A stretch of DNA of 64,000 bases. Source: Haloactinopolyspora alba (lineage in GTDB: Bacteria > Actinomycetota > Actinomycetes > Jiangellales > Jiangellaceae). This document shows, one piece after another, positions 34,697 through 43,436 of the stretch. The notes beneath the pieces were generated by a model that was given only the letters and a program-made list of their open reading frames with translations, was not told the DNA's origin and made no database searches. Made by a program: the position numbers and the translations under genes. The stretch lies in assembly GCF_003014555.1 (NCBI RefSeq), contig NZ_PYGE01000011.1, positions 111,159 to 175,158 of the forward strand, written 5' to 3'. Numbering within the stretch: the stretch's first letter is position 1; each line of letters opens with the position of its first letter.

Positions 34697-36883
34697 GTGA
34701 CCCAACCGACCGGCCCGGCCGCACTCGAGAAGGCACTCCTCGACGCGATCGGCGCTCTCGACACGGCACCCGTGCGCGCCGACGTCGAGGCCGGCCAGCA
34801 GTCCCCGCTGCCCGGCGAGACGCTGTGGCGGATCTTCGACGCACAGGTCACCAGCCGGCACCTGGACGTCGTCGCGCGCGAGCTGCAGGCGGCCGGGCGC
34901 GGCTTCTACACGATCGGCTCAGCCGGGCACGAGAGCAATGCCGCCGTCGCCGCGGCGCTGCGGCCCACCGACCCGGCGCTGCTGCACTACCGCTCCGGTG
35001 GCTTCTACGTGGCGCGGGCCGGGCAGGTCGACGGGTCGACACCGGTCCGGGACGTGTTGCGCAGCCTCACCGGCGCGGCCGACGAGCCCATCGCCGGCGG
35101 GCGGCACAAGGTGTTCGGGCACCCGGCGCTGTCGGTCATCCCGCAGACGTCCACCATCGCCTCGCACCTGCCGCGCGCGGTCGGGCTGGCGGTGGCGCTG
35201 CACCGTGCGCGCCGGCTGGGCGCCGACGTGCCGTGGCCGGACCCCGACACCCTGGTCGTGTGCTCCTTCGGGGACGCCTCGGCGAACCACTCCACCGCGG
35301 CGGGAGCCATCAACACCGCCGTGAACACCGCATTCCGCGGGCTTCCGGTGCCGCTGCTACTCGTGTGCGAGGACAACGGCCTGGGCATCTCGGTGCCCAC
35401 CCCGTCCGGGTGGATCGAGACCACGTACGGCTCGCGGCCCGGCCTGGCCTACGTCGCCGCCGACGGCACGGACACCGCCGGCACGTACCGGGCCGCGGCA
35501 CGAGCCGCCCACCTGGCCCGCACCGAGCAGCGTCCGGTCTTCCTGCACCTGCGTACCGTCCGCTACCTCGGTCACGCCGGCAGCGACGCCGAGATCAGTT
35601 ACCGCACCACCACCGGCATCACCGACGACTACCGGCACGACCCGATCCTCGGTACCGCGGCCGAGCTCGTCCGGGCCGGCGCCGCCACCGGCGCGCAGAC
35701 CGTCGAGCGCTACCGGCGGCTGCGCGCCGACGTCGACGCGGCCGTCGACGACCTCGACAGCCGCACGCTCTCCTCGGCCGCCGAGATCGTCGCGCCGCTG
35801 TCGCCGCGCACACCGGACCGGGTGGCCGACACCGCCGCGGCGCTGCGTCCCGCCGGCGACCGCGCACCCGCCACCCTCGCCGAGTCGATCAACACCTCGC
35901 TCGCCGGGGCGCTGGACACCGACCGTCGCGTCGTCGTGTTCGGTGAGGACGTCGCCCGCAAGGGCGGCGTGTACGGCGTGACGCGCGGGCTGGCACGCCG
36001 ATTCGGTCAGGCGCGGGTGTTCGACACGTTGCTCGACGAACAGTCGATCCTCGGACTCGGGCTCGGCGCCGGCCTGGCCGGGCTGCTGCCGGTGCCCGAG
36101 ATCCAGTACCTCGCCTATCTGCACAACGCCGAGGACCAGCTGCGCGGCGAAGCCGCCTCGCTGTCGTTCTTCTCCCGCGCCCAGTACCGCAACCCGCTGG
36201 TCGTCCGCGTCGCTGGGCTGGCCTACCAGCGCGGGTTCGGCGGGCACTTTCACAACGACAACGGCGTCGCCGTGCTGCGCGACATCCCCGGTCTGGTGGT
36301 GGCGTGCCCCGCTCGGGGTGACGACGCGGCGGCCATGCTGCGGACCTGCCTCGCCGCCGGGTCGGTGGACGGCACCGTCTCGGCGTTCCTCGAGCCCATC
36401 GCGCTCTACCACACCCGTGACCTGCACGAGGACGGCGACGGCGGCTGGCTCGCGGCCGACGCGGGCCACCATGTGCCCATCGGCCGCGCCCGCCGCTACG
36501 GCGACGGCGCCGACGTCACCGTCGTCACGTTCGGCAACGGCGTGCGGATGAGCCTGCGCGTGGCGCGGCGCCTGGCCGCGCGCGCGGCGGGCCCTGTCGG
36601 GGTGCGCGTGCTCGACCTGCGCTGGCTGGCGCCGCTGCCGGTCGAGGACATCCTGCGCGAGGCGAACGCCACCGGCCGCGTCCTCGTGGCCGACGAGACC
36701 CGCCATGCCGGCGGCGTCGGCGAGGGCGTGGTCACGGCGCTCGTCGAGGCCGGCTTCGACGGGCCGGTGCGCCGGGTGTCCAGCACCGACAGTTTCGTGC
36801 CGTTGGGCACGGCCGCACAGCACGTCCTGCTCAGCGAGCACGAGATCGAGACGGCCGCAGTGCAGCTGGCCGAGAAGGAGTGA
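34697..36883 (+). CDS. Fused E1 alpha-beta 2-oxoacid dehydrogenase; candidate 2-oxoadipate dehydrogenase E1
   Basis: A 728-residue thiamine-diphosphate enzyme in which both halves of a branched-chain-type E1 are joined. Residues about 40-370 are the alpha part with the ThDP motif beginning CSFGDASANHSTAAG and ending CEDNGLGIS. Residues about 395-728 are the beta part (VVVFGEDVARKGGVYGVTRGL; LLDEQSILGLGLGAGL; PEIQYLAYLHNAEDQL). It decarboxylates a 2-oxoacid and passes the acyl group to a lipoyl E2 not encoded here. Its position between an aminoadipate-forming enzyme and glutaryl-CoA dehydrogenase points to 2-oxoadipate as substrate. GAGGG precedes the GTG at 34697. Branched-chain oxoacids remain an alternative. 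Confidence 0.85.
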   Translation: MTQPTGPAALEKALLDAIGALDTAPVRADVEAGQQSPLPGETLWRIFDAQVTSRHLDVVARELQAAGRGFYTIGSAGHESNAAVAAALRPTDPALLHYRSGGFYVARAGQVDGSTPVRDVLRSLTGAADEPIAGGRHKVFGHPALSVIPQTSTIASHLPRAVGLAVALHRARRLGADVPWPDPDTLVVCSFGDASANHSTAAGAINTAVNTAFRGLPVPLLLVCEDNGLGISVPTPSGWIETTYGSRPGLAYVAADGTDTAGTYRAAARAAHLARTEQRPVFLHLRTVRYLGHAGSDAEISYRTTTGITDDYRHDPILGTAAELVRAGAATGAQTVERYRRLRADVDAAVDDLDSRTLSSAAEIVAPLSPRTPDRVADTAAALRPAGDRAPATLAESINTSLAGALDTDRRVVVFGEDVARKGGVYGVTRGLARRFGQARVFDTLLDEQSILGLGLGAGLAGLLPVPEIQYLAYLHNAEDQLRGEAASLSFFSRAQYRNPLVVRVAGLAYQRGFGGHFHNDNGVAVLRDIPGLVVACPARGDDAAAMLRTCLAAGSVDGTVSAFLEPIALYHTRDLHEDGDGGWLAADAGHHVPIGRARRYGDGADVTVVTFGNGVRMSLRVARRLAARAAGPVGVRVLDLRWLAPLPVEDILREANATGRVLVADETRHAGGVGEGVVTALVEAGFDGPVRRVSSTDSFVPLGTAAQHVLLSEHEIETAAVQLAEKE

Positions 36884-36884
36884 C

Positions 36885-38102
36885 ATGACCGCAGCACAAC
36901 CGACCGCCGGCGTCTCGCCGCTGGACCTGCTCGGCGTCGACCATCTGCTCGGTGAGGACGAGCGCGACATCCAGGACACGGTGCGGCGCTTCGTCGACGA
37001 CCGGGTCCGCCCGCACCTCGCCGACTGGTACGAGTCCGGGCTCGACGGCGGCGCGGCGCGCGAACTGGCCCGCGAGGCCGGCGCGCTCGGGCTGATGGGC
37101 ATGCACCTCGACGGCTACGGCTGCGCCGGGACGAACGCCGTGTCCTACGGCCTGGCCTGCATGGAGCTCGAGGCGGGCGACTCCGGCGTGCGCAGCCTGG
37201 TCTCGGTACAGGGGTCGCTGGCGATGTACGCGATCCGCACGTTCGGCTCCGAGGAACAGAAGCAGCGCTGGCTGCCCGGCATGGCCGAGGGCTCGCTGAT
37301 CGGCTGCTTCGGGCTGACCGAGCCCGACTTCGGCTCGAACCCCGCGGGGATGCGTACTCGGGCCCGGCGCGACGGCGACGACTGGGTGCTCGACGGCACC
37401 AAGATGTGGATCACCAACGGCTCCATCGCCGACGTCGCCGTGGTGTGGGCCCGCATCGAGGACCCTGCCGACGGCGACGGTCAGGGCGCCGTGCGCGGGT
37501 TCCTGGTCCCGGCCGGCACCCCCGGGTTCACTGCCGGCGAGGTCACTCGCAAGCTGTCCCTGCGTGCATCGGTGACCAGCGAGCTCGTGCTGGACGGGGT
37601 CCGGCTCCCGGCCGACGCCGTGCTGCCGGAGGTGGCCAGTCTGCGCGGTCCGCTGTCGTGCCTGAACGAGGCCCGGTTCGGCATCACGTTCGGCGCGCTC
37701 GGGGCGGCGCGCGACTGCCTGCACACCGCCGTCGACTACGCGCGCAGCCGCGAGGTCTTCGACCGGCCGTTGGCGTCGTTCCAGCTCACCCAGGCCAAGC
37801 TCGCCGACATGACGCTGGAGCTGCAGAAAGGGTTCCTGCTGGCGATGCACCTCGGCCGGCTGAAGGACGCCGGCGACGTCGAGCCGCGGCAGGTCAGCCT
37901 CGGCAAGCTGAACAACGTCCGCGAGGCGCTGGACATCGCCCGCGAGTGCCGCACGATCCTCGGCGCCAGCGGCATCACGCTGGAGTATCCGGCGCTGCGA
38001 CACGCGAACAACCTCGAGTCGGTGCTGACCTACGAGGGCACGTCCGAGGTGCACCAGCTGGTCGTCGGGCAGGCGCTGACCGGCGAGTCCGCGTTCACCT
38101 GA
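36885..38102 (+). CDS. gcdH: Glutaryl-CoA dehydrogenase
   Basis: A 405-residue flavoprotein oxidising and decarboxylating glutaryl-CoA to crotonyl-CoA. Family marks are RSLVSVQGSLAMYAI (substrate-binding arginine and serine), GCFGLTEPDFGSNP, WITNGSIADVAVVWA and the catalytic glutamate in TYEGTSEVH near residue 390. The VSVQGSL block separates glutaryl-CoA dehydrogenases from short-chain acyl-CoA dehydrogenases. It starts one base after the E1 stop with AAGGAG upstream, so is tightly coupled. It completes the lysine-to-crotonyl-CoA route. Confidence 0.93.
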   Translation: MTAAQPTAGVSPLDLLGVDHLLGEDERDIQDTVRRFVDDRVRPHLADWYESGLDGGAARELAREAGALGLMGMHLDGYGCAGTNAVSYGLACMELEAGDSGVRSLVSVQGSLAMYAIRTFGSEEQKQRWLPGMAEGSLIGCFGLTEPDFGSNPAGMRTRARRDGDDWVLDGTKMWITNGSIADVAVVWARIEDPADGDGQGAVRGFLVPAGTPGFTAGEVTRKLSLRASVTSELVLDGVRLPADAVLPEVASLRGPLSCLNEARFGITFGALGAARDCLHTAVDYARSREVFDRPLASFQLTQAKLADMTLELQKGFLLAMHLGRLKDAGDVEPRQVSLGKLNNVREALDIARECRTILGASGITLEYPALRHANNLESVLTYEGTSEVHQLVVGQALTGESAFT

Positions 38103-38131
38103 ACCGGCTCGCCACCGCGAGCCGGCGATCG

Positions 38132-38569
38132 TCAGGCCATCGGCCGGTTCTCGTAGGCGGTGGACAGCACGATGGTCGTGCGGGTGGACACGTTCGCCGA
38201 CGAGCGGATGCGCGCCAGCAGCTGCTCCAGGTCGATCGGTCGCGACACCCGGACCTTGAGGATGTAGTTCTCCTCGCCCGCCACCGAGTAGCAGGCTTCG
38301 ATCTCGGGGATGCCGGCCAGCCGGTCCGGTGAGTCGTCCGGCTGGCTCGGGTCGATCGGCTTGATGGAGATGAATGCGCTCAGCGGCAGGCCGAGCGCCT
38401 CGTGGTCGACCACGGCCGCATAGCCGCGGATCACGCCGCGCTCCTCGAGGCGCCGGACCCGCTGATGCACCGCCGAGGTCGACAGGCCGGTCGCCTTGCC
38501 GAGATCGGTGTAGCTCATCCGGCCGTCCTGGGTCAGCAGCGCCACGATCTGTCTGTCGATCTCCTCCAC
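38132..38569 (-). CDS. Lrp/AsnC-family transcriptional regulator
   Basis: A 145-residue Lrp-type regulator. An N-terminal helix-turn-helix (YTDLGKATGLSTSAVHQRVRRL) is followed by a RAM ligand domain (ACYSVAGEENYILKVRV). It faces the lysine operon tail-to-tail and is the natural candidate to sense lysine. No ribosome site is visible; TAGAGT lies seven bases before a GTG at 38569, so I choose a leaderless start there. Starts at 38578 or 38602 would add 3 or 11 residues. Confidence 0.88.
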   Translation of the reverse strand: MEEIDRQIVALLTQDGRMSYTDLGKATGLSTSAVHQRVRRLEERGVIRGYAAVVDHEALGLPLSAFISIKPIDPSQPDDSPDRLAGIPEIEACYSVAGEENYILKVRVSRPIDLEQLLARIRSSANVSTRTTIVLSTAYENRPMA

Positions 38570-38648
38570 GCGGGTCACTCTAAAGGTTCGAAGGGCCGTC
38601 ATGGGGGACGTCGGACGCCGGACCGCCGGACGGTGCGATCATGATGGT

Positions 38649-38682
38649 GTGCGTCACCACCCCTACAGCCCTGGTGACGCGT
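38649..38682. repeat. Dispersed palindromic repeat, copy 1
   Basis: GCGTCACCA at 38651-38659 pairs with TGGTGACGC at 38672-38680 around a 12-base spacer. A closely related element lies in opposite orientation at 45363-45400. The 121-bp gap between two minus-strand regulator genes holds little else. Confidence 0.65.
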
Positions 38683-38723
38683 GCACTCGCCTGGTGATGG
38701 CCGCTGCCGGCGACTCGGTCCGC

Positions 38724-39320
38724 TCAGTCGCCCGCACCGCCCGCGACACCGGCCAGAAGTGTCCCGACCAGCCTCTCGGCCGTGATCGTGTGCTCCGCCG
38801 ACGGCTCGTCGGCGAAGGCGGCCGTCAGCGCATGGTGCAGGCACGCGCCGAACAGCAGCATCGCCGCCGCCTCGGCGTCGACGTCCGCGTGGACCCTGCC
38901 GAGCCGCTGCTCCGCACGCAGGTACGCCGCCAGCTGCCTGTTCGGCGCCCCCGGCCCACCTCCTGTCTGGCGCAGCCCGGCGACGTGCTCGTCCAGCCGG
39001 CTGCGCTCGGCGAACAGCCCGGCCATCATCGGGAACCCGTCCGCGTAGAACGCCAGCGCGGCCGTCGCCACCTCGACGAGCGTGTCACGCACGCTCCCCC
39101 GGCCCGGGCGGTCGCTCAGCCGGTCCAGCGTGGTGACGAGATCGGGCAGCCTCTCCCGCAGGACACCCTTGAACAAGTCCGCCTTGTCGCTGAAGTGCTT
39201 GTACAACGTCGCCTCGGAGAAGCCGGCCTCGCGCGCGATCTCTTTCGTCGTCGCGCCCGCGACACCATCGGTCCGCATGATCCGCGCCGCCGCGTCCAGG
39301 ATGCGATCTCGCGTCGTCAC
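38724..39320 (-). CDS. TetR-family transcriptional repressor
   Basis: A 198-residue TetR regulator. The N-terminal helix-turn-helix (RILDAAARIMRTDGV; TTKEIAREAGFSEATLYKHF) is textbook; the C-terminal ligand domain is helical. The GTG at 39320 follows AAGGGA by five bases. A long inverted repeat fills the gap to the divergent reductase gene, so it probably represses itself and the reductase/oxidoreductase pair. Inducer unknown. Confidence 0.93.
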   Translation of the reverse strand: MTTRDRILDAAARIMRTDGVAGATTKEIAREAGFSEATLYKHFSDKADLFKGVLRERLPDLVTTLDRLSDRPGRGSVRDTLVEVATAALAFYADGFPMMAGLFAERSRLDEHVAGLRQTGGGPGAPNRQLAAYLRAEQRLGRVHADVDAEAAAMLLFGACLHHALTAAFADEPSAEHTITAERLVGTLLAGVAGGAGD

Positions 39321-39332
39321 GTCAGTCCCTTC

Positions 39333-39361
39333 TTGACAGGTGAGTGAGCACTAACCATACT
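39333..39361 (+). promoter_or_regulatory. Promoter of the reductase-oxidoreductase unit
   Basis: TTGACA at 39333-39338 and CATACT at 39356-39361, 17 bp apart, give a near-consensus sigma-A promoter. It is covered by the left arm of the TetR operator. Confidence 0.75.
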
Positions 39362-39383
39362 CGGTGGTTAGTAAACACTCACC
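39339..39383. promoter_or_regulatory. TetR operator
   Basis: GGTGAGTGAGCACTAACCA at 39339-39357 and TGGTTAGTAAACACTCACC at 39365-39383 are inverted repeats matching at 16 of 19 positions around a seven-base spacer. Each arm also contains a small dyad resembling AGTGNNCACT. It lies between -35 and just past -10 of the divergent promoter. Confidence 0.8.
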
Positions 39384-39402
39384 CACCTTAGGACGTTCCG
39401 TC

Positions 39403-40035
39403 ATGCATATCGCCGTTCTCGGCGCCACCGGCCGCACCGGCCGGCATCTGGTCGATCAGGCACTCGACCGTGGCCACACGATCACCGCCGTGGTCCGCGA
39501 CCCGGCCAGGCTCCCACGGACCTCGACCGAGCAGCTGAACGTCGCCACCGCCGACGTCATGGACCCGGCGGCCCTCGCAGCGGTCCTGACCGGCCACGAC
39601 GCTGTCGTCTCCGCGATCGGTCCGGTGGGCCGCGGGCCTTCGTCGGCCTGCACCGACAGTGCCCGCGCCCTCACCGAGGCGATGCCGCGGGCCGCGGTCG
39701 GGCGTCTCGTCGTGATCAGTGCCGCCGGCATCACCACCGCCGGCGACGGCCCCTTCACCCGGATCGTCGTCAAACCGCTGCTCAACCGGTTCCTCCGGCA
39801 CTCGTTCGCCGACATGCGCGGCATGGAGCGCGAGGTCACCGGCAGCGACCTCGACTGGACGATCGTGCGCCCGCCACAGCTCACCGACCGCCCGTTCACC
39901 GGCCGTTACCGCCGCTCGGTCGGCAGCAACGTCCGTCGCGGGTTCCGCGTCTGCAGAGCGGACCTGGCGCACGCGGTTCTCGACGCCGCCGACGACAGCG
40001 CCCTGACTCGCACGACCCTGTCGGTGGCGGCATAG
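39403..40035 (+). CDS. NAD(P)H-binding NmrA/SDR-like reductase
   Basis: A 210-residue Rossmann-fold protein of the atypical SDR, NAD(P)-binding group. The nucleotide motif is AVLGATGRTGRHLV at residues 4-17, followed by ISAAGITTAG near 105 and DLDWTIVRPPQLTD near 150. No catalytic Tyr-Lys pair is evident, as is common in this group. The ATG at 39403 follows AGGA by nine bases. It is under the TetR operator and 55 bp before the flavin oxidoreductase, probably co-transcribed. Confidence 0.87.
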   Translation: MHIAVLGATGRTGRHLVDQALDRGHTITAVVRDPARLPRTSTEQLNVATADVMDPAALAAVLTGHDAVVSAIGPVGRGPSSACTDSARALTEAMPRAAVGRLVVISAAGITTAGDGPFTRIVVKPLLNRFLRHSFADMRGMEREVTGSDLDWTIVRPPQLTDRPFTGRYRRSVGSNVRRGFRVCRADLAHAVLDAADDSALTRTTLSVAA

Positions 40036-40090
40036 AGACTGTCCGCACCACCCGGACCTCGGCACCTTCCACCCCACACGGAGACCCGTC

Positions 40091-41449
40091 ATGAACGACA
40101 TCCAGACCCTTCGCTCAGCACTGCCCGGGCGTGCCTTCTCTCCCGGCGACGACGGTTACGACACACTGCGCCGACCGTGGAACCTCTCCGTCGACCAGTA
40201 TCCGGCCCTGGTGGTCATGGCCGAGTCCGTCGACGACGTCCGAGCCGCGGTCCAGCTCGCACGACGGCAGGGGCTCGGGCTGGCCGTGCAGTCCTCCGGA
40301 CACGGGGCCGTGCACCCGTGCGACGGGGGCATCGTCGTCAACGTGTCCCGGTTGGACGGCGTCCGGGTCGACCCCGACGCCGGCGTCGCACGTGTGGGCG
40401 CCGGCGCACGGTGGCGCGCGGTCCTCGAGGCCGCCGATCCGCACGGCCTCATCGGGCTGTCCGGCACCGCGACCAACGTCGGTGTCGCCGGGTACACCCT
40501 CGGTGGTGGGCTCGGCATCCTGATGCGACGGTTCGGGTTCGCCGCCGACAGCCTGATCGGCGCCGACGTCGTCACCGCCGACGGCGAGACGTTGCGTGCC
40601 GACGGCGCGAACCATCCGGACCTGCTGTGGGCACTCAAGGGCGGCAGCGGCAATTTCGGCGTCGTGACCTCTCTCGACGTGCGACTGCACCCGGTCCGCA
40701 AGGTCGTCAACGGGATGCTGGCCTACCCGGGCGAGCGCGCCGCCGAGGTGCTGAGCAGCTGGGCGGAATGGACGCGGCAGGTCCCCGACGACGTCACCTC
40801 CGCGGCCATGCTCGTCACCGTTCCGCCCGTGCCCGCGGTCCCGGAACCGATCCGCGGCCAGCACCTCGTCATCGTCCGCTCGACCGTCGCGGGCGCGGAC
40901 ACCACCCAGGTCGACCAGCTGCGGGACAAGCTCGGTGCGCCACTCATGGACACCACCACGACGTCCGGCTACCTGCAGGCGGCGATGTCCGGCATGGAGC
41001 CGGAGGATCCGTCCACGGCCGCCGGTCGAAGCACCCTGCTCACCGGGCTGTCGGCCGGCACCATCGCGCGCATCACCGAGGCCGCGGGCCCCGGCTCGCC
41101 GATCAACCCGCTCGAGATCCGGCATCTCGGTGGCGCCGCCGCCCACGCTCCGGATCAGCCCAGCGCCGTCTCGCACCGCGACGCCGCCTACGTTCTCGCC
41201 ATGCACGCAGCACCGGCCGACGCCGCCGAGGCCGACGCGACCGTGCGGACCATGGAAGGCGCGCTGAGCAGCATCACCGACGACGCCCACGGCGGCACGT
41301 TCATCAACTTCCTGCACCACGGCTCCACCGCCGCCGAGGTCCGCTCCGCCTACGACGCCGCCACCTACCGCCGGCTGACGGAGGTCAAACGGACCTACGA
41401 CCCGCACAACACGTTTCGCTTCAACCACAACATCGAACCCGCCGAATGA
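40091..41449 (+). CDS. FAD-linked oxidoreductase, berberine-bridge family
   Basis: A 452-residue VAO-type flavoprotein. The PP-loop SSGHGAVHPCDGG near residue 60 supplies the histidine for covalent FAD. The second loop reads SGTATNVGVAGYTLGGGLG, without the cysteine of bicovalent members, so FAD is probably attached by histidine only. A C-terminal BBE segment (YRRLTEVKRTYDPHNTFRFNHNI) closes the protein. Such enzymes oxidise sugars or alkaloid-like compounds; substrate not known. It is transcribed with the reductase upstream and likely TetR-controlled. Confidence 0.9.
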   Translation: MNDIQTLRSALPGRAFSPGDDGYDTLRRPWNLSVDQYPALVVMAESVDDVRAAVQLARRQGLGLAVQSSGHGAVHPCDGGIVVNVSRLDGVRVDPDAGVARVGAGARWRAVLEAADPHGLIGLSGTATNVGVAGYTLGGGLGILMRRFGFAADSLIGADVVTADGETLRADGANHPDLLWALKGGSGNFGVVTSLDVRLHPVRKVVNGMLAYPGERAAEVLSSWAEWTRQVPDDVTSAAMLVTVPPVPAVPEPIRGQHLVIVRSTVAGADTTQVDQLRDKLGAPLMDTTTTSGYLQAAMSGMEPEDPSTAAGRSTLLTGLSAGTIARITEAAGPGSPINPLEIRHLGGAAAHAPDQPSAVSHRDAAYVLAMHAAPADAAEADATVRTMEGALSSITDDAHGGTFINFLHHGSTAAEVRSAYDAATYRRLTEVKRTYDPHNTFRFNHNIEPAE

Positions 41450-41536
41450 GGTGAACATCGCATCCGGTCACCGCGGCGACCCGATCGGCAGTGCTCTGGG
41501 CGTGTCCGGGGTGTGCATGTACGCCCGGGCACGCGG

Positions 41537-42643
41537 CTATGCGGGCAGGACCGCGAGGTCGCGCGGACGCAGGTTCAGCCGTTCGGCGCCGTCGTCGGTG
41601 ACCAGGACGATGTCCTCGATGCGTGCGCCGTGCCGTTGCGGTACGTAGAAGCCCGGCTCGATCGAGAACGCCATGTCCTTCTCGACGCCCGCGCTGTTGC
41701 CGGCCATGATGTACGGCTCCTCGTGTGTCTCGACGCCGATGCCGTGCCCGAGCCGGTGGACGAAGTACTCCCCCAGCCCGGCCTCGGTCAGCACGTCGCG
41801 CGCCGCCGCGTCGATCGCCGCCGCCGGCACCCCCGGTGCCACCGCCCGCACCGCCGCCTCCTGCGCCCGCTGCAGCGCCTCGTAGGCCGCCCGGAAGTCG
41901 TCGCCGGGCTCGCCGACCGCGTAGGTGCGCGTCTCGTCCGAGCAGTATCCGTCCGGGGTGGTCCCGCCGATGTCCACGACCACCGGGTCGGCGGCGCGGA
42001 CGACCCGCTCGCCGCTCTCGTGATGCGGGCTCGCCGCGTTCGGCCCGGACGCCACAATGACGAAGTCGACCCGGCGGTGCCCCTCCTGGACGATCGCCTC
42101 GGCCAGATCCCGGGCCACGTCCGCCTCCCTGCGCCCGGGGCGCAGCCACTCCGCCATCCGCGCATGTACCCGGTCGATGGCCGCGCCCGCGACACGCAGA
42201 GAATCCACCTCGTCGGCGGACTTGCGTATGCGCAGCGGCGACACGACCGGACCCGCCCGAACCTGTTCGGTGTCGGGCATCGCCGCTCGCAGCCGCAGCA
42301 CCTTCTCCGCCCATATCTCGTCGTCCAGGCCCACCCGCCGGGCGCCGGCGAGCATCGCCGCCGCTCGCTGCACCGGGTCCTCGGTCTCGCGCCACGGCGT
42401 GATCGTCACCGCGTCCGCTCCCTCGACCGCCGTGCGCGCGGCCGGCTCCTCGAGCTCCGGGACGAGTAGCGTCGGGGCATCGTCGACGGGCACGACCAGG
42501 CACGTCAGACGTTCGAGAGGCAGCGCGTCGTAGCCGGTCAGGTACCGCAACGCGGCACCGGGGGTGATGAGCAGGCCGTCCAGCCCGCTGTCCGCCGCGG
42601 CCGCGCGGGCCCGTTCCAGTCGATCGCTCACTGCGTCTCTCAT
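41537..42643 (-). CDS. M24-family metallopeptidase (Xaa-Pro peptidase-like)
   Basis: A 368-residue pita-bread peptidase. The N-terminal creatinase-like domain (residues 1-130) precedes the catalytic domain with all metal ligands: Asp in VVVDIGG, Asp in YCSDETRTY, His in HRLGHGIGVETHEEP, Glu in FSIEPGFY and Glu in RIEDIVLVT. It most likely removes N-terminal residues before proline in the cytoplasm. Single gene, no clear operon partner. Confidence 0.93.
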   Translation of the reverse strand: MRDAVSDRLERARAAAADSGLDGLLITPGAALRYLTGYDALPLERLTCLVVPVDDAPTLLVPELEEPAARTAVEGADAVTITPWRETEDPVQRAAAMLAGARRVGLDDEIWAEKVLRLRAAMPDTEQVRAGPVVSPLRIRKSADEVDSLRVAGAAIDRVHARMAEWLRPGRREADVARDLAEAIVQEGHRRVDFVIVASGPNAASPHHESGERVVRAADPVVVDIGGTTPDGYCSDETRTYAVGEPGDDFRAAYEALQRAQEAAVRAVAPGVPAAAIDAAARDVLTEAGLGEYFVHRLGHGIGVETHEEPYIMAGNSAGVEKDMAFSIEPGFYVPQRHGARIEDIVLVTDDGAERLNLRPRDLAVLPA

Positions 42644-42700
42644 CGTGGTAGTTCTACCGGACGCCGACGACAGCGCACCGACCGGACCGTCACGGCCGCC

Positions 42701-43375
42701 TCAGCCGCCACCGTTGGAAGCGGCCACCCCGGCCGCGGCGACTGCGCCGGTCACGGCGGCCTGCACCTCCTGGACCGCCTTGCGGACGGCGTGTCCTGCC
42801 CACTGACCCTCGGCGATCTCCTTCGCCCGGCGCTTGGTCGCGCGCTTGTCGTCGGAGGGCACGAACTTCGGCACCGCATCGACCGCGGCCAGCAACGCGA
42901 TCAGCCCGACGACGCTCTCGTCGGGCTCGTGCCCGTCGATCAGCACTTCCCGTAGCCGGCCACGCACGTGTGTCTTGCGTCCCGGGTCGGCCACCGGCCA
43001 TCGTGGGGTCGGGAACAGGCCGAGGACCCGATGGTCGGTACGCCGAAGGCGGCCACTGTCGGCGAGGCGCTGCAAGACGGACTCCCGTAGCCCTTTGCGC
43101 AGCTTTCCCAGCACGTCCTTCGGTTTGCCGCCCTCTTTGTCGCGAACCACACGCAGGGCCGAATCGAGAACGGTGTCGCCTGTCGGCTCCGGATCACGCA
43201 CGATCAGCCGTCCCGAGCGGACCCGCTCACCGTCGCCGGCCACGCCGACCTTGCCACGCATCGACAGTTCGACCAGGACCGCCCCGGCCAGGCTGTAGTC
43301 GACCTTGGTGGAGTCCAGGACCGGCTTGCCGGTGTCGTCGTCGTAGTACAACAGCAGGAGATCCTCCGCCAACAT
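42701..43375 (-). CDS. GPP34 (GOLPH3-like) phosphoprotein-family protein
   Basis: A 224-residue protein of the GOLPH3/Vps74 fold, found widely in actinomycetes with unknown role, possibly membrane-lipid binding. The N-terminal LAEDLLLLYYDDDTGKPV and LAGAVLVELSMRGKV mark the family, with LDSALRVVRDKEGGKPKDVL later. The C-terminal tail is Ala/Val-rich. TACGGT lies six bases upstream of the ATG at 43375, which suggests a leaderless message. The gene is divergent from sortase E with only 61 bp between starts. Confidence 0.9.
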   Translation of the reverse strand: MLAEDLLLLYYDDDTGKPVLDSTKVDYSLAGAVLVELSMRGKVGVAGDGERVRSGRLIVRDPEPTGDTVLDSALRVVRDKEGGKPKDVLGKLRKGLRESVLQRLADSGRLRRTDHRVLGLFPTPRWPVADPGRKTHVRGRLREVLIDGHEPDESVVGLIALLAAVDAVPKFVPSDDKRATKRRAKEIAEGQWAGHAVRKAVQEVQAAVTGAVAAAGVAASNGGG

Positions 43376-43436
43376 GTCATGACCGTACCGCCCGGTCCCC
43401 CCGTCCGGTCCGCGCTGTCGCACTAGAGTCGGTGAC
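43376..43436. promoter_or_regulatory. Back-to-back leaderless promoters of GPP34 and sortase E genes
   Basis: On the minus strand TACGGT (43387-43382) ends six bases before the GPP34 ATG. On the plus strand TAGAGT (43424-43429) ends seven bases before the sortase ATG. Neither gene has a ribosome site in this 61-bp gap. Confidence 0.6.
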
